Shown here piece after piece: positions 21,345 through 30,737 of a stretch of DNA of 64,000 bases. The stretch is from MFD01213-c1 sp963704405 (GTDB lineage Bacteria > Planctomycetota > Phycisphaerae > Tepidisphaerales > Tepidisphaeraceae), in assembly GCA_963704405.1 (NCBI GenBank), contig OY969903.1:3720001-3784000 (forward strand), written 5' to 3'. Numbering within the stretch: position 1 is the first letter of the stretch; each line of letters begins with the position of its first letter. The position numbers and the translations under genes are program-made. Below the pieces are notes generated by a model. It searched no databases and was not told where the DNA came from. It saw only the letters and a program-made list of their open reading frames with translations.

Positions 21345-21687
21345 GGGGCCTCCTAAACTCTTTGACAACAGCGCGGAGGCATTGCGTAGCACCAGATCTC
21401 ATCGAGCGCAGCAAATATTTGTGATAAACTTGCTACGGATCGTGTGGTGCTATTTCACCGCACGCCAACCGCACCACGGGAGTACGACCCGTGGTGCTTT
21501 GATGTATCAGGCAGCATCACACGGCATAGGGTGGGACAGCGTTTTTCACCCGCTATTCTGCGGACCGCTTAAACGAATCTGTGTACCGTTGGATAGCGCC
21601 GGCTAAACTGAAAATCTGATTGCTTCTTAGCCGAGAGCGCGATATCCATTTTATTTTGAGAATGTGCCGCGCTTATCGGGAGAAGCA
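21345..21687. promoter_or_regulatory. Divergent regulatory region with strong hairpin
   Basis: 343 bases between two divergent genes. GCACCACGGG (21471-21480) and CCCGTGGTGC (21488-21497) form a perfect 10-bp hairpin with a 7-base loop. GTGGTGC also occurs at 21444-21450, giving three half-sites in 54 bases. This may be an operator shared by both transcripts or an insulating hairpin; the T-run after it is only three bases. Confidence 0.55.
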
Positions 21688-23241
21688 ATGAGAAATGATT
21701 CCAAACCCAGCGTTCGCTTTCTGGTTTCATCCATCAACGGCAAGGTCTCGGTCGATTGCTTTAACGTCGCCATTCCTGGAAAGGTCCAAGGGGACGTTAA
21801 GCTGGGACCTGCCTGGGAGACGCTGCTCATTGTCTTGCTGAAGTATCTGATCGACCAGCACATCGAACTGCGATTGAGTCCCGTTCGGTATTCATCAAGC
21901 TCCTTTGGACCCTCTGCGATCCCGTTCTTTGATCAATGCTGGAACTTGGTAAAAAACCAGCTCCGTCGAGAAACCACTCTGGCCGACTACCAGGAACAAA
22001 GGCATTATCGTGCACTTCGAGGAATCAAGGCATGCGGCGACCAGAATCGTGAAATTGAAATTGACCCTCGCGAGCTGCCACCAGGTAACGTTGCGATCGC
22101 GTTCGCGGACCCGCGACGGGCATCGGCAATCGAGCTATGGCAGACTGCCCAATGGCAAGTGCTTCTTGATGGCATGCTGGGCCGGTGTCCCCTAAATGCA
22201 AATGCACTGTCGCGTGACCTCGTCGAGGACATCTCTTTTAGACCGTTTATGTTTGGATCCCGGGCCACCCGCACGCTCGTGGCGCAAAACTTTCCTAACG
22301 GTGTCATGGAGGACGCAATTGAGTGTGTTCTGCTTCCCGACCATTATGCAGTGCCTGTTGATCTTGCTCCGTTGGTCCAAGACGCCGTACGCGTGGTGCA
22401 AAACGCCGCGCCATTAGGTCAACAAGCAGTAGACGGCTCTCTCTATGCGCCGATCCGAGTCGAACGTGTCGAGGACTATGACGGGCAGGACTTTGAGCAG
22501 TTGCGAATCTGGCTGGCCCAGTCTCACTATACCTTTTACACTGCAATGGCATTTGCCGAAGCTTTGGCTGCCCGGGACGATCACTTTGCCCCCTTGCTTA
22601 AGTTCGCGCAGCAAGTGGAGAATCCTCAGGTGCCGTCGCCGGCAAGCTGTTCCATTGGGACGCGTATCATTCTCAAGACATCGGACGAGCAGCTTGTCGT
22701 GTGCTTTCGATCCAGATCAGTGAAAATGAATCCTGACATGTGGTCGGCAAGTGCAAATGAGGGAGTGAGACGAGATGCAAATACCGCGACCGGCACGTTT
22801 TCCCGGATCCTCCCTGACGCCGCACGGCGCGCGTTGACGAATGAGCTTCGTCTGGAGCCGCAGGACGTGGCAAACCTAGTTCTTCTGTCGCTGCATCAGA
22901 ATGTTTACAGCCAATGGGGGGCGAGCTTTGTGGCCGCAACTCCTCTCACATTCTCAGAGGTCGCTCGCCGACAACCAATGTCGCTTCACCGCAACGAACA
23001 CCGCCGGATCGCGGCGGTCCCGACCGATCCGGAATTGTGCGGGCAAACGATGGCCGGCTTGGGAATACGCTGGTATGGAGGAGCTCTTGAGTCGATTTGC
23101 TCAGCACTGTCCTGGCTGGAGGCGGCTCGCGGAAATTTCCTAGAATCAGAACAGATGGCGACCGTCGTCGCAAAAGCAGGCGGCGGTATGATTGTCCCCT
23201 GCGATGAAATCAATGAGGTCTACCTTAAAAAACTTGCATAA
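21688..23241 (+). CDS. Large protein with C-terminal NUDIX-like domain
   Basis: 517 aa from ATG 21688, preceded by GGGAGA; a GTG eight codons earlier is less likely. The first about 300 residues match nothing I recognise. The C-terminal part has the layout of a NUDIX fold: strands IILKTSDEQLVVCFRSRSV, then MWSASANEGV, then the helix AARRALTNELRLEP, which parallels AAxRxLxEELG of NUDIX hydrolases. The classical GX5EX7REXXEE signature is degenerate, so hydrolase activity is doubtful. NUDIX-type domains occur in nucleotide-sensing and defence proteins. Divergent to the unknown operon at 21344-19718. Confidence 0.6.
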   Translation: MRNDSKPSVRFLVSSINGKVSVDCFNVAIPGKVQGDVKLGPAWETLLIVLLKYLIDQHIELRLSPVRYSSSSFGPSAIPFFDQCWNLVKNQLRRETTLADYQEQRHYRALRGIKACGDQNREIEIDPRELPPGNVAIAFADPRRASAIELWQTAQWQVLLDGMLGRCPLNANALSRDLVEDISFRPFMFGSRATRTLVAQNFPNGVMEDAIECVLLPDHYAVPVDLAPLVQDAVRVVQNAAPLGQQAVDGSLYAPIRVERVEDYDGQDFEQLRIWLAQSHYTFYTAMAFAEALAARDDHFAPLLKFAQQVENPQVPSPASCSIGTRIILKTSDEQLVVCFRSRSVKMNPDMWSASANEGVRRDANTATGTFSRILPDAARRALTNELRLEPQDVANLVLLSLHQNVYSQWGASFVAATPLTFSEVARRQPMSLHRNEHRRIAAVPTDPELCGQTMAGLGIRWYGGALESICSALSWLEAARGNFLESEQMATVVAKAGGGMIVPCDEINEVYLKKLA

Positions 23242-23355
23242 AAATGGGGCGGTTTGCGTCACCAGCACAATTCCTAATTTTCTCCACTCGCGGGTGATGC
23301 GATCGATGGTTCGCTCGAATCCGCCGGCGGCGGAGTCGAGCTTTGGCAGGGGAGA

Positions 23356-23607
23356 CTACCGCCTAAAATCGAGTCCCAGCTTTGTTGCCAGCTGACGGAC
23401 GCGGTCTTCAAGAATTTCGATCCGCCGGCCCTGGCCGGTCATGAAGAACTCGATTTCGTCCAGCTTCTTTTCAACTCCTGTGAATCGCTGGTCATGGGCG
23501 TCAAAGCGTTTATCGATGCCATCAAATCTCACGTCCATTTGGTTAAATCGCTGATTCACGTCTGCGAATGATGTGGCGATGATGCCGGCCAACTCATCGA
23601 CTGTCAT
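23356..23607 (-). CDS. Small coiled-coil protein
   Basis: 83 aa from ATG 23607 (AAGG nearby; the frame extends to 23679). Nearly all of it is heptad-like: DVNQRFNQMDVRFDGIDKRF, then DAHDQRFTGVEKKLDEIEFF, then RIEILEDRVRQLATKLG. Such proteins are common next to mobile-element genes and may act as scaffolds. The function is unknown. Confidence 0.65.
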   Translation of the reverse strand: MTVDELAGIIATSFADVNQRFNQMDVRFDGIDKRFDAHDQRFTGVEKKLDEIEFFMTGQGRRIEILEDRVRQLATKLGLDFRR

Positions 23608-23844
23608 CACTTTGACCTTGCTTTTCTTTGTTTGTTTATTCTGATTCACGTTGAAATAATTAGCTGCTTGTAATAACAACAGTATACACCATTCTATGCC
23701 CGTGCATGCGCGTGCGCATCTTGCCGTTTCATTTTATACTTTTGCATTGGCCCGTCCGTTTTGGTTTCCGGCCAAGTCCTCATCCCTTAGCTGCTCCGCA
23801 ACACGGTATGTCGCTGAATCACCCGCGTATCTTTTGTTGACGAC

Positions 23845-25221
23845 GTGAAGATGCCAAGGGTGCTCCTCTGGATTGCCAGAAGATGTGGGGTGAGGACTTG
23901 CCTGGGCGGCAGACGATTAATGTTTGTATTAATGTTGTCCAAAGCCATGGAGAATCACTTCGTACAACTTGGGATGAGGAAAGTCTACGGCGGCGAAATC
24001 CCGTTCGGGTTTATTTCCCGTGCCGACCGAAGTCACCACGCGATCATCATCGGTAAAACCGGAGCCGGCAAATCCAGCCTCCTAAAGAGGGCGATCGTGG
24101 CGGATATGCTCGGCGGGCAAGGTGTGGTGATACTCGATCCGCACGGCGATCTGAGCGAGGAGCTTTTGGATTTAATCCCTCCCTGGCGGAGTGATGACGT
24201 TATTTATTTTGATCCCGCATCGCTCGATTATCCAATCGGATTCAACCTTCTGGCAACGGTGCCGCCAGAGCGCAGGCATCTGGTTGTGGACGGCATTGTG
24301 AACGCGTTCAAAAGTATATGGGGCGAGTCCTGGGGACCCCGCCTGCAGCACATCTTGGCCAATTCGCTTGCCGCGCTCGCCAAGTGCCAAAACGTCTCGC
24401 TGCTTTCCGTGGGCCGGATGCTCGTGGATGACTCCTACCTCCGTTGGGTGCTTCGTCAGGTGGAAGACCCCGCCGTTTTGCAGTTTTGGCGAAACGAGTG
24501 GGCACTCTGGGACGCGCGATTTCGGTCGGAGGCTATTTCACCCGTATTGAACAAGATTGGCGCTTTAATTCTCGCGCCGCCCATGAGGGGCGTGCTTGGC
24601 CAGGTACGAAGTGCGTTTGATGTTCGTAAGGTTCTCGACAACCGCCACATTTTTATCGCCAACCTCTCCCGTGGCCGGCTAGGCCACGAGAACAGCAATC
24701 TGCTCGGGTCTCTTTTAGTTTCCGCGTTTGGACTGGCCGCGATGAGCCGTGCCGATGTTCCGCCGACGCAGCGTCGGGATGCAACGATCTACGTGGATGA
24801 ATTCGCCACATTCACCGGCGATGCTTTCGCCTCGATGATGGCGGAAAACCGTAAATATAAGGTATCGATGGTTCTGGCCTGCCAGCAGTTCTCGGCGGTG
24901 CGGCCTGATGTACTCGATGCGATCCTGGGTAATGTCGGGACGATCTTGTCTTTCCGCGTGGGCGAGAAAGACGCTCAAATTCTCTCGCGCAATTTCAGCA
25001 GCGTGTACCATCCCGATGCATTCACGGCGCTGGGCAATCACGAAGTCCTGGTGAAAATGCTGGAGAATGGCCGTCAGAATGAGCCGTTCTTCGGTCGGAC
25101 ATTGCCTGATGATCACACCGTCTTCAACCGGCGCGAGAAACTCCTCCGCAACAGCCGCGAGCGTTATGCCACCCCCCGCCATGTGGTTGAAGACAAAATC
25201 CGCCGCTGGTTAGAGCGATAG
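23845..25221 (+). CDS. TraG/TraD/HerA-like coupling or DNA-pump ATPase
   Basis: Up to 458 aa; the likely start is Met35 (23947), since the first 34 residues are not protein-like, but no site is strong. Walker A is IIIGKTGAGKSSLLKRAI, Walker B is DATIYVDEFATF, and VSMVLACQQFSAVRPDVL matches the TraD/TraG C-terminal signature. ILDPHGDLSEELLDLIPP is characteristic of VirB4/TraG-like ATPases on planctomycete elements. No N-terminal membrane helices are visible, so it resembles a cytosolic T4CP-like pump. A second ATPase of the same class lies at 39153-40927. Confidence 0.85.
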   Translation: MKMPRVLLWIARRCGVRTCLGGRRLMFVLMLSKAMENHFVQLGMRKVYGGEIPFGFISRADRSHHAIIIGKTGAGKSSLLKRAIVADMLGGQGVVILDPHGDLSEELLDLIPPWRSDDVIYFDPASLDYPIGFNLLATVPPERRHLVVDGIVNAFKSIWGESWGPRLQHILANSLAALAKCQNVSLLSVGRMLVDDSYLRWVLRQVEDPAVLQFWRNEWALWDARFRSEAISPVLNKIGALILAPPMRGVLGQVRSAFDVRKVLDNRHIFIANLSRGRLGHENSNLLGSLLVSAFGLAAMSRADVPPTQRRDATIYVDEFATFTGDAFASMMAENRKYKVSMVLACQQFSAVRPDVLDAILGNVGTILSFRVGEKDAQILSRNFSSVYHPDAFTALGNHEVLVKMLENGRQNEPFFGRTLPDDHTVFNRREKLLRNSRERYATPRHVVEDKIRRWLER

Positions 25222-25342
25222 ATCCTCCTCGAAAATTCAGCCTGTGAGATTTTTGCGTCAAATCGTGGGCGAGTTACCGCGCCATGCGATAACGCCTGCT
25301 TCAGGCGCCGGTGCGCCTGTTTTTCAAAATGAGGAGATTGTT

Positions 25343-26209
25343 ATGGCGCAGATCACAAGCAGGGACGGGCGGGTGGTGCGGCACGTTGAAGGCAGATTCA
25401 CGTCCTTTACCCCCAATGGGTACGAGCATGAATATCGGCTCGGCGGGGTAGTGGCCATCAAGACGGGCCTGGCATCATTTTTCGATCCCGCAGGAAGTCC
25501 CCGGGGAAGATCCGCAGTGCTTGCGGATTTCAATCACAACGTCTTTGAGCCAACCCTCCAAACCCGTTTTTGCGCTTGGGGATGGACGTTCAATTTGTCT
25601 CAAGGCAAACATGAGCCCATGCTGATGCTGTACGAACGGGTAGGGGACCAGCTCCTCTTTTATCCCGCGATGGACAGTTTCTATGAGGAGGTACGGTCCA
25701 AGCCCTTCCATGGCGCGGCCGATATCCGCCTGGTCCTCATCACTCCGCAATATGCCCCATCCCGGATCGGACATAATGCCAACTTCACGCCCCCCTGCGA
25801 CTGGACGTGGGTCAGGGAAGCTCATCCGGAACTGCTGAAGGAAGAAAAAGATGTCGTATCGGCGGTGAATGGCTGCCGCGCCCCCGATGGATATCTGGAC
25901 CGAGCACCGCGCTTAGCCCTTGCCCGGCCATCCTTCATCGCCCCCCGCCATGCGCCGTCCACCACCATCCATCGTGTTACCGCATCGATTTCGCGTCTCA
26001 CGGTGGAGGAGGAAATTGAGCGTGATTGCCGCCCGCTTTTGGAAAAGCACGATTTTGACGCACTCATGAGACTGGCAAAACTCGATATGAACCAGGCCAA
26101 GCCGACGAAATCGAACACCCCCGCTGCCGCCTCCAAATCCTATAAGAAGCGCCGTCGAATTGTTCGCGAAGAGATCAAAATCACTCGTGAAATTAAGGAG
26201 CAACGATGA
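25343..26209 (+). CDS. Hypothetical protein (288 aa)
   Basis: Starts at ATG 25343 after GAGGAG; the frame runs upstream to 25244 without a ribosome site. The N-terminal 160 residues are rich in strands (RDGRVVRHVEGRFTSF, TRFCAWGWTFNLSQGKHEP), and the C-terminus is basic (KSYKKRRRIVREEIKITREI). No known domain. It overlaps the next gene by ATGA, so the two are co-translated, and both follow the coupling ATPase. Confidence 0.7.
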   Translation: MAQITSRDGRVVRHVEGRFTSFTPNGYEHEYRLGGVVAIKTGLASFFDPAGSPRGRSAVLADFNHNVFEPTLQTRFCAWGWTFNLSQGKHEPMLMLYERVGDQLLFYPAMDSFYEEVRSKPFHGAADIRLVLITPQYAPSRIGHNANFTPPCDWTWVREAHPELLKEEKDVVSAVNGCRAPDGYLDRAPRLALARPSFIAPRHAPSTTIHRVTASISRLTVEEEIERDCRPLLEKHDFDALMRLAKLDMNQAKPTKSNTPAAASKSYKKRRRIVREEIKITREIKEQR

Positions 26210-26985
26210 ACAGCGATCAATCAGAAATCAGAACGGGAAATGAACCCCAGGTGCCGCCGCTCGTGAATGCCCTGCCACATTCCAATCCGCACGATGTCCT
26301 GCTCCACCTTCCCAGGCAGGCTGGTCGAAGGCGCTGGTTCGCCTGGGGGACGCTTCTCGCTGTAGCGCTGAGTCTTCCTACGATGTTTGCGCTGGTGATG
26401 CAGGCTCTTGGCCTGGAAAGGTTACTCGCTGATCCATGGACATCCAGGGGAATTCTTTGGGTGATCGCAGTTGATTTTCCATCGCTCGCCATTGGGCTAT
26501 CGCTCTTTAATCGCATCGAAGCCTGTCCCGTCCGGTTCCACTGCCCAGATTGCGGCAAGCATCTATCGAGCGAGATTCCGTGGGCCTGCGGCTACTGTGA
26601 CGCCATCAATGCAGTGCCCTTGACCGCCTTCGCCTTTTCTTTCCTGCACAAGTGCCGCTGGTGTCGCAACCGGCCCAAGGCATTTGCCTGCGTTCACTGT
26701 GGCAAGCTCATTTACTTTGATGCCGGCCGCGACGGACGCCATGCTGCGGGAAAAGTTCCGGTGAACCCGCCACCGGAACAAGCCTGCTCGCCCGAAACCC
26801 AATCGGCGATCAGCGGTCTGCTCGGCAAAGTAACCTCGCACCAGGCCAAGGTAGCGGCACTGTGCCGGTGGGAAATAGATCAGGAGAATGACATCCGCGC
26901 CATGAAGGGAATCAGCGAGGATCGCCGGCAACTGCTTCTGGATGAGTTAAAGATCGCCATGGAGGACGCGAGGCTGGAGTTGTAA
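26206..26985 (+). CDS. Membrane protein with two zinc-ribbon-like motifs
   Basis: 259 aa, ATG overlapping the preceding stop (ATGA). Two hydrophobic segments (about 47-66, WGTLLAVALSLPTMFALVMQ, and about 82-101, ILWVIAVDFPSLAIGLSLF) are followed by CPDCGKH ... CGYC and CRWC ... CVHCGK, two probable zinc ribbons. The C-terminal 70 residues are helical and charged. Probably anchored in the inner membrane with its zinc and C-terminal parts in the cytoplasm. Function unknown; its position after a coupling-type ATPase suggests a role in DNA transfer. A terminator follows. Confidence 0.7.
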   Translation: MNSDQSEIRTGNEPQVPPLVNALPHSNPHDVLLHLPRQAGRRRWFAWGTLLAVALSLPTMFALVMQALGLERLLADPWTSRGILWVIAVDFPSLAIGLSLFNRIEACPVRFHCPDCGKHLSSEIPWACGYCDAINAVPLTAFAFSFLHKCRWCRNRPKAFACVHCGKLIYFDAGRDGRHAAGKVPVNPPPEQACSPETQSAISGLLGKVTSHQAKVAALCRWEIDQENDIRAMKGISEDRRQLLLDELKIAMEDARLEL

Positions 26986-27011
26986 ATCGAATACCGGTCA
27001 TATGCCGGCAA

Positions 27012-27054
27012 GAAAACACCCGCCGTCGCGATAACGATGGCGGGTTTTCTTCTG
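27012..27054. terminator. Bidirectional terminator between converging genes
   Basis: ACCCGCCGTCG and CGATGGCGGGT pair around a short loop, with AAAA before and TTTTCTT after. It serves the plus-strand gene ending at 26985 and the minus-strand gene ending at 27068. Confidence 0.75.
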
Positions 27055-27067
27055 GCTCATGCCCCGA

Positions 27068-27469
27068 TCAGGTAAAGAGCGACTCGCTGAACACCAGCAC
27101 GGGCTGTGGCTCATCGTTGGCGTCTTTCTCCTCGGCCGTTGGCACGGACGTGCCTGTGGCCTCTTCGACGGCCCGGGTGGATCGAAGAGAAGTTTCATAG
27201 AGGGCGGCGATATGAAAAATATCTCTCGCCAGCATGCACTTGAGCGCCAGCCGCTCTCGGTCGGGGAGACGATTGAGCGATGATCGGAGCGATTGCTCAG
27301 CGAGCGACACTTTATTGCCTATCTCGGACAATCGCTTGCGCAAATCCGTGATGGACAAGAGCAGGTGGTCTTCAAGTTCTCTCTGTACCCACTTCACTTC
27401 CGTCTCGACCATGCTCTGACTGACGCCATAGCGAGGTTCAAACCGCCGGGCAAGCTTTCTGCGGGGCAT
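27068..27469 (-). CDS. Hypothetical protein (133 aa)
   Basis: ATG 27469 follows GGAG. Highly helical: a basic N-terminus (MPRRKLARRFEPRYGVSQSM), then amphipathic helices (VKWVQRELEDHLLLSITDLR, LNRLPDRERLALKCMLARD) and an acidic tail. No domain recognised. A small DNA-binding or accessory conjugation protein would fit but is unproven. Confidence 0.65.
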   Translation of the reverse strand: MPRRKLARRFEPRYGVSQSMVETEVKWVQRELEDHLLLSITDLRKRLSEIGNKVSLAEQSLRSSLNRLPDRERLALKCMLARDIFHIAALYETSLRSTRAVEEATGTSVPTAEEKDANDEPQPVLVFSESLFT

Positions 27470-27711
27470 GTTGTTCTCCGGTGAATGGACACGGGCAGCC
27501 GATCTCTCCGATAGAGACGGGCTTCGTCGCGGCCACTGCCGGCATCTATTTTGATTTCACTTCCTCCCTCAGCCAATCACGCCTTGAGCCTGCCTGTCAA
27601 CTCTTGCGCTCAGGCCCGCGTCATGGCACGCTAAAGCAGGGAAAGTTCCACTTGTAATTCTGTTCCTTGTTACCCCAATCGCTCCGGTTCTCCCGGAGCA
27701 AGGAGCCTGTC

Positions 27712-28602
27712 ATGCCCGAAACGGCATCGCGCCCGTCGTGCGCGCATCCCAAGCACGATCCCTCGAAACCACCGAGCAAGCCGGCCATCGATTGGTCGCA
27801 GATCCTCATCGACGCGGTCAATAAGCCGGGAGTGATTTCCACCGCGTATAGCGCGTTCTGGAATTACTCCATCAGCAACGAACTGTTGGCGATGTTTGAA
27901 TGTCTGGCCCGCGGCATTGAGCCAGGGCCCATCGATACCTTTCGTGGGTGGCTGAAACTCCATCGCCACGTTCGGAAAGGGGAGAAGGCGATCACGCTCT
28001 GCATGCCGGTCACGAAGGTTCAAAAACCTGATGGGCCAGAGCCCGCATCAGACGATGAAGAACCGATCGAGGCACATTCGCCTGTCATCCGCCGGCGGTT
28101 CATCTACCGGCCCTACTGGTTTGTACTGAGTCAAACCGATGGCGCGGACTACGTGCCGCTAGCTATTCCCGAATGGGAAGAGCAGCAGGCCTGTCATGTC
28201 CTCATGATTGACCGCATCCCATTTCGCCATACCGATGGGAATGTGCAGGGTTACGCCCGGAGCCGGGAATTCGCCGTCTCGCCCCTGGCGTATCTGCCAC
28301 ATCGCACCACCTTCCACGAAATCGCCCACATCCTCCTCGGCCATACTGAGGAAATGATGGGCATGAGTGACGGGGGTGAGCGCACCCCCCGCGATGTCCG
28401 CGAAGTGGAAGCGGAGGCGGTGTCGCTGATCTGCTGTCAGTCGCTGGGTTTACCGGGAGAAGAGTTCTCCCGCGGCTATCTGCAGCACTGGCTCGGCAGC
28501 CAGAAGATTGAGGAACGATCCGTTCACCGCATCTTCAAAGCGGCCGACGCCATTCTCAAAGCCGGCAGGCCCCAGACGGGTGACACTGAAACCCCCTTCT
28601 GA
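27712..28602 (+). CDS. ArdC-like antirestriction protein
   Basis: 296 aa from ATG 27712 (AAGGAG upstream; frame open to 27667). The N-terminal part (FWNYSISNELLAMFECLARG, DTFRGWLKLHRHVRKGEKAI) is the ArdC ssDNA-binding domain, and the C-terminal zincin-like metalloprotease domain has the HEXXH site in TTFHEIAHILLGH (about residues 202-206) and EVEAEAVSLICC with the downstream Glu. Family knowledge: ArdC proteins bind ssDNA and protect incoming conjugative DNA from restriction. The stretch between the domains is longer than in short ArdC proteins. Confidence 0.85.
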   Translation: MPETASRPSCAHPKHDPSKPPSKPAIDWSQILIDAVNKPGVISTAYSAFWNYSISNELLAMFECLARGIEPGPIDTFRGWLKLHRHVRKGEKAITLCMPVTKVQKPDGPEPASDDEEPIEAHSPVIRRRFIYRPYWFVLSQTDGADYVPLAIPEWEEQQACHVLMIDRIPFRHTDGNVQGYARSREFAVSPLAYLPHRTTFHEIAHILLGHTEEMMGMSDGGERTPRDVREVEAEAVSLICCQSLGLPGEEFSRGYLQHWLGSQKIEERSVHRIFKAADAILKAGRPQTGDTETPF

Positions 28603-28688
28603 GAATTCAGCGGAGTTTGGCTCATCCCGCCCCCCCGCTCTCTATTTTCTAACCCGTTTCAAGTGTTTAACCCGAAAGGAGGCCAGTC

Positions 28689-28997
28689 ATGGCCAAGTCC
28701 ACCGTCCCCACCTCCCGAACTGCCCCGGCTGAGAAACAGCCGGAACGGTCGGGGAATGCCCCCGTCTTCACCGTCCGCCACCGCGCGCTCAAGGCCGCGG
28801 TATGGCAGAACGAGACAGAAAACGGCCCCATATTTTTCAACACCACGCTCACCCGTTCCTATAAGGACGGGGAAACGTGGAAGGAGTCCGGGAGCTTCGG
28901 TTATGACGACATACTGATCGTCGCCGAACTCCTTCGCACCTGTTACGGCTTCATCTCCCGCGAGATGGCCAAACAAAGCCAGGAGGCGAGGGAATAA
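28689..28997 (+). CDS. Small conserved mobile-element protein (102 aa)
   Basis: The ATG has a strong AAAGGAGG site. The N-terminal 25 residues are disordered; the core HRALKAAVWQNETENGPIFF, then TRSYKDGETWKESGSFGYDD, then ILIVAELLRTC is a compact alpha/beta unit that I have seen next to ArdC and primase genes on planctomycete and proteobacterial elements. It has no assigned role. The strand pattern could bind single-stranded DNA, which is inference. Confidence 0.7.
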   Translation: MAKSTVPTSRTAPAEKQPERSGNAPVFTVRHRALKAAVWQNETENGPIFFNTTLTRSYKDGETWKESGSFGYDDILIVAELLRTCYGFISREMAKQSQEARE

Positions 28998-29024
28998 CCC
29001 CTGTCATTCCCATCGCCTCCTTCG

Positions 29025-29051
29025 CCAGCCCATGATCTGGGCTGGTTTTTT
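29025..29051 (+). terminator. Rho-independent terminator
   Basis: CCAGCCCA-TGATC-TGGGCTGG followed by TTTTTT, directly behind the gene ending at 28997. Confidence 0.85.
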
Positions 29052-29076
29052 ATTGGATGGTCGAAACCTGCCCCTA

Positions 29077-29280
29077 TCAGTCCCGCTTGCCCGCCAGCTT
29101 GAAGATGGCCCGATCTTCTGCAGTTTCCCGGTCGAAGGCGGATGCCTCGGCTTTGTTGCCGTGGGAATCCGTCGCCGTGACGTAGTGGATGTCCGGCCCT
29201 TCGATCAGCTTGTCGAGGAAGCCGGTTGAGTCCTGAACTTTGACGGGTTCACCGCTAATGAATCGAACATTGCTGCCCAT
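29077..29280 (-). CDS. Small hypothetical protein (67 aa)
   Basis: I choose ATG 29280 because AAAGGAGA precedes it; the frame is open to 29385 without a site. MGSNVRFISGEPVKVQDSTG begins it and FKLAGKRD ends it. Mostly beta-like and charged, no family recognised. It converges with the terminator at 29025. Confidence 0.6.
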   Translation of the reverse strand: MGSNVRFISGEPVKVQDSTGFLDKLIEGPDIHYVTATDSHGNKAEASAFDRETAEDRAIFKLAGKRD

Positions 29281-29743
29281 GACACAATCTCCTTTCTGCA
29301 CTTTGGCCAGATTCTTTGCCCGCCGCACATACGTATGCGGCGATGAATCCATATAGCAAACCAGCGTGACCCGGTGCGAGCACAAATTCCCTCGAAAACC
29401 TGATCCGCCGCCACCGCGCGAACCGCGCGTTTTGCTCGTGGCAAAAGTTACGCGTATCGAAATATTTTTTATGCGCCTGGGGCAAAACTCCGTGCCCGCC
29501 GGGTGCCCTTCTTCCTTCCGCTCTCATCCGCATGGCGACAAAAAACATTGTCAAGCAGATTCGTCCCGGATTTTCAGGCTTAAAACCCCTCCGCGCAGAC
29601 CCGCGCGGGCAGGAAATGCTGAAGTTCAAACCCCGTCTCAAAAAGGTCTTTCAAAAGCTGCTGTATACTGCCGCCCCATCGTCCATCGGGCCGCGCGTCA
29701 CAAGGATTCGCAGGGCGAGATTCACAATTCAACGGAGAAACGT
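29281..29743. other. Intergenic region
   Basis: 463 bases between divergent genes. TATACT at 29664-29669 is a possible -10 for the lipoprotein gene, without a clear -35. Nothing else is visible. Confidence 0.4.
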
Positions 29744-30220
29744 ATGTTGGCCAAGATCGCAAAGGGGAGTCGTACGGTCGTATTGGTTGCTGTCGCGATG
29801 ATCGCGATAACAAGCATTGGATGCTACTCCGCCAGCACCGGCACGAAGATCGAAAAGACGAAACTGACCCAAATCACCAAAGGGGTCACGACGCGTGCCC
29901 AGGTGGAAGAAATGTTCGGCCCACCGATGCACGTCGCCATGAGAAGCAACGGGGGCCGAATGATGATGTATAGCGGCACGGAAACCAGTGGTTCAATCAA
30001 TCTCGTCGGAGCGATACCACTCGTCGGACTGGTTGCACCGGGGCAGTCCAAAGACCGCACCCGAACACAATCGCTCCAGATCATGCTCAACAAGGATGAT
30101 GTCGTTGAGGACTATGAGTTCAACGACAACACGCGAAACACGACGATGACAAGCAGTGCTTTCGGTGCCCATGCCGAATCCTCGTCAACAGGATCGGACG
30201 CCTCTCCATCGAATAAATAG
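29744..30220 (+). CDS. Lipoprotein with SmpA/OmlA-like domain
   Basis: 158 aa from ATG 29744 (GGAG upstream; the frame runs back to 29366). The signal peptide (GSRTVVLVAVAMIAITSIGC) ends in a lipobox-like SIGC. Then KLTQITKGVTTRAQVEEMFG is the typical start of the SmpA/OmlA (BamE-like) fold, followed by a hydrophobic loop (GAIPLVGLVAPG) and strands. Family knowledge: BamE-type lipoproteins support outer-membrane protein assembly, but many plasmid copies are of unknown role. The tail is Ser/Thr-rich and disordered. Confidence 0.75.
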   Translation: MLAKIAKGSRTVVLVAVAMIAITSIGCYSASTGTKIEKTKLTQITKGVTTRAQVEEMFGPPMHVAMRSNGGRMMMYSGTETSGSINLVGAIPLVGLVAPGQSKDRTRTQSLQIMLNKDDVVEDYEFNDNTRNTTMTSSAFGAHAESSSTGSDASPSNK

Positions 30221-30239
30221 ATCATAAGCGACTGAGAAA

Positions 30240-30737
30240 TCAGCGAATAGTTTTCGTCTGACGGACTCCGCGTTTTGCCGGCGAATGATGGGGAAACATC
30301 TTCTCAATGGCGGAGTTTGCGCGATCGACAACTTTTCCAAGTGCAGTCAATTCACTTGGGGTGAATCCAAGCGACCTAATAACCTCTCCGTACGATTTGC
30401 CATGATCCGTCTCTATTCCCTTTAGATATTCCCGACCACCATCTGTTAGACGTATGATGTGGATGCGTGCATCGACAGGATACAATGATCGAACGACAAA
30501 GCCTCGGGCAGCAAGCCGCCGTATATACGTAGACGCAGTATTTAACGGCACTTCCAAACGTGCCGCCAAGAATTTCACTGTACACACTTCATAAAAGTTT
30601 AGCAGGAACAAGAGGATCATCTCGCGCGTTGAGAGCGCTCGCTGAGCTAGTTGAGGCGGACGAAGCATCCGCAAATTCACCATTAGACGCAACACATTTC
30701 GGCCAAGTTGATCGGGCATAGTCGGTTGTTTTACCAA
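30240..30737 (-). CDS. MarR-family transcriptional regulator
   Basis: Up to 165 aa; starts possible at TTG 30737 (AAGGA nine bases before) or ATG 30719. The winged helix-turn-helix is clear: ALSTREMILLFLLNFYEV, recognition region LNTASTYIRRLAARGFVVRS, and wing RIHIIRLTDGGREYL. Helices at both ends would dimerise. Such proteins repress nearby genes and respond to small ligands; the target is not evident. Converges with the lipoprotein gene. Confidence 0.85.
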   Translation of the reverse strand: MVKQPTMPDQLGRNVLRLMVNLRMLRPPQLAQRALSTREMILLFLLNFYEVCTVKFLAARLEVPLNTASTYIRRLAARGFVVRSLYPVDARIHIIRLTDGGREYLKGIETDHGKSYGEVIRSLGFTPSELTALGKVVDRANSAIEKMFPHHSPAKRGVRQTKTIR

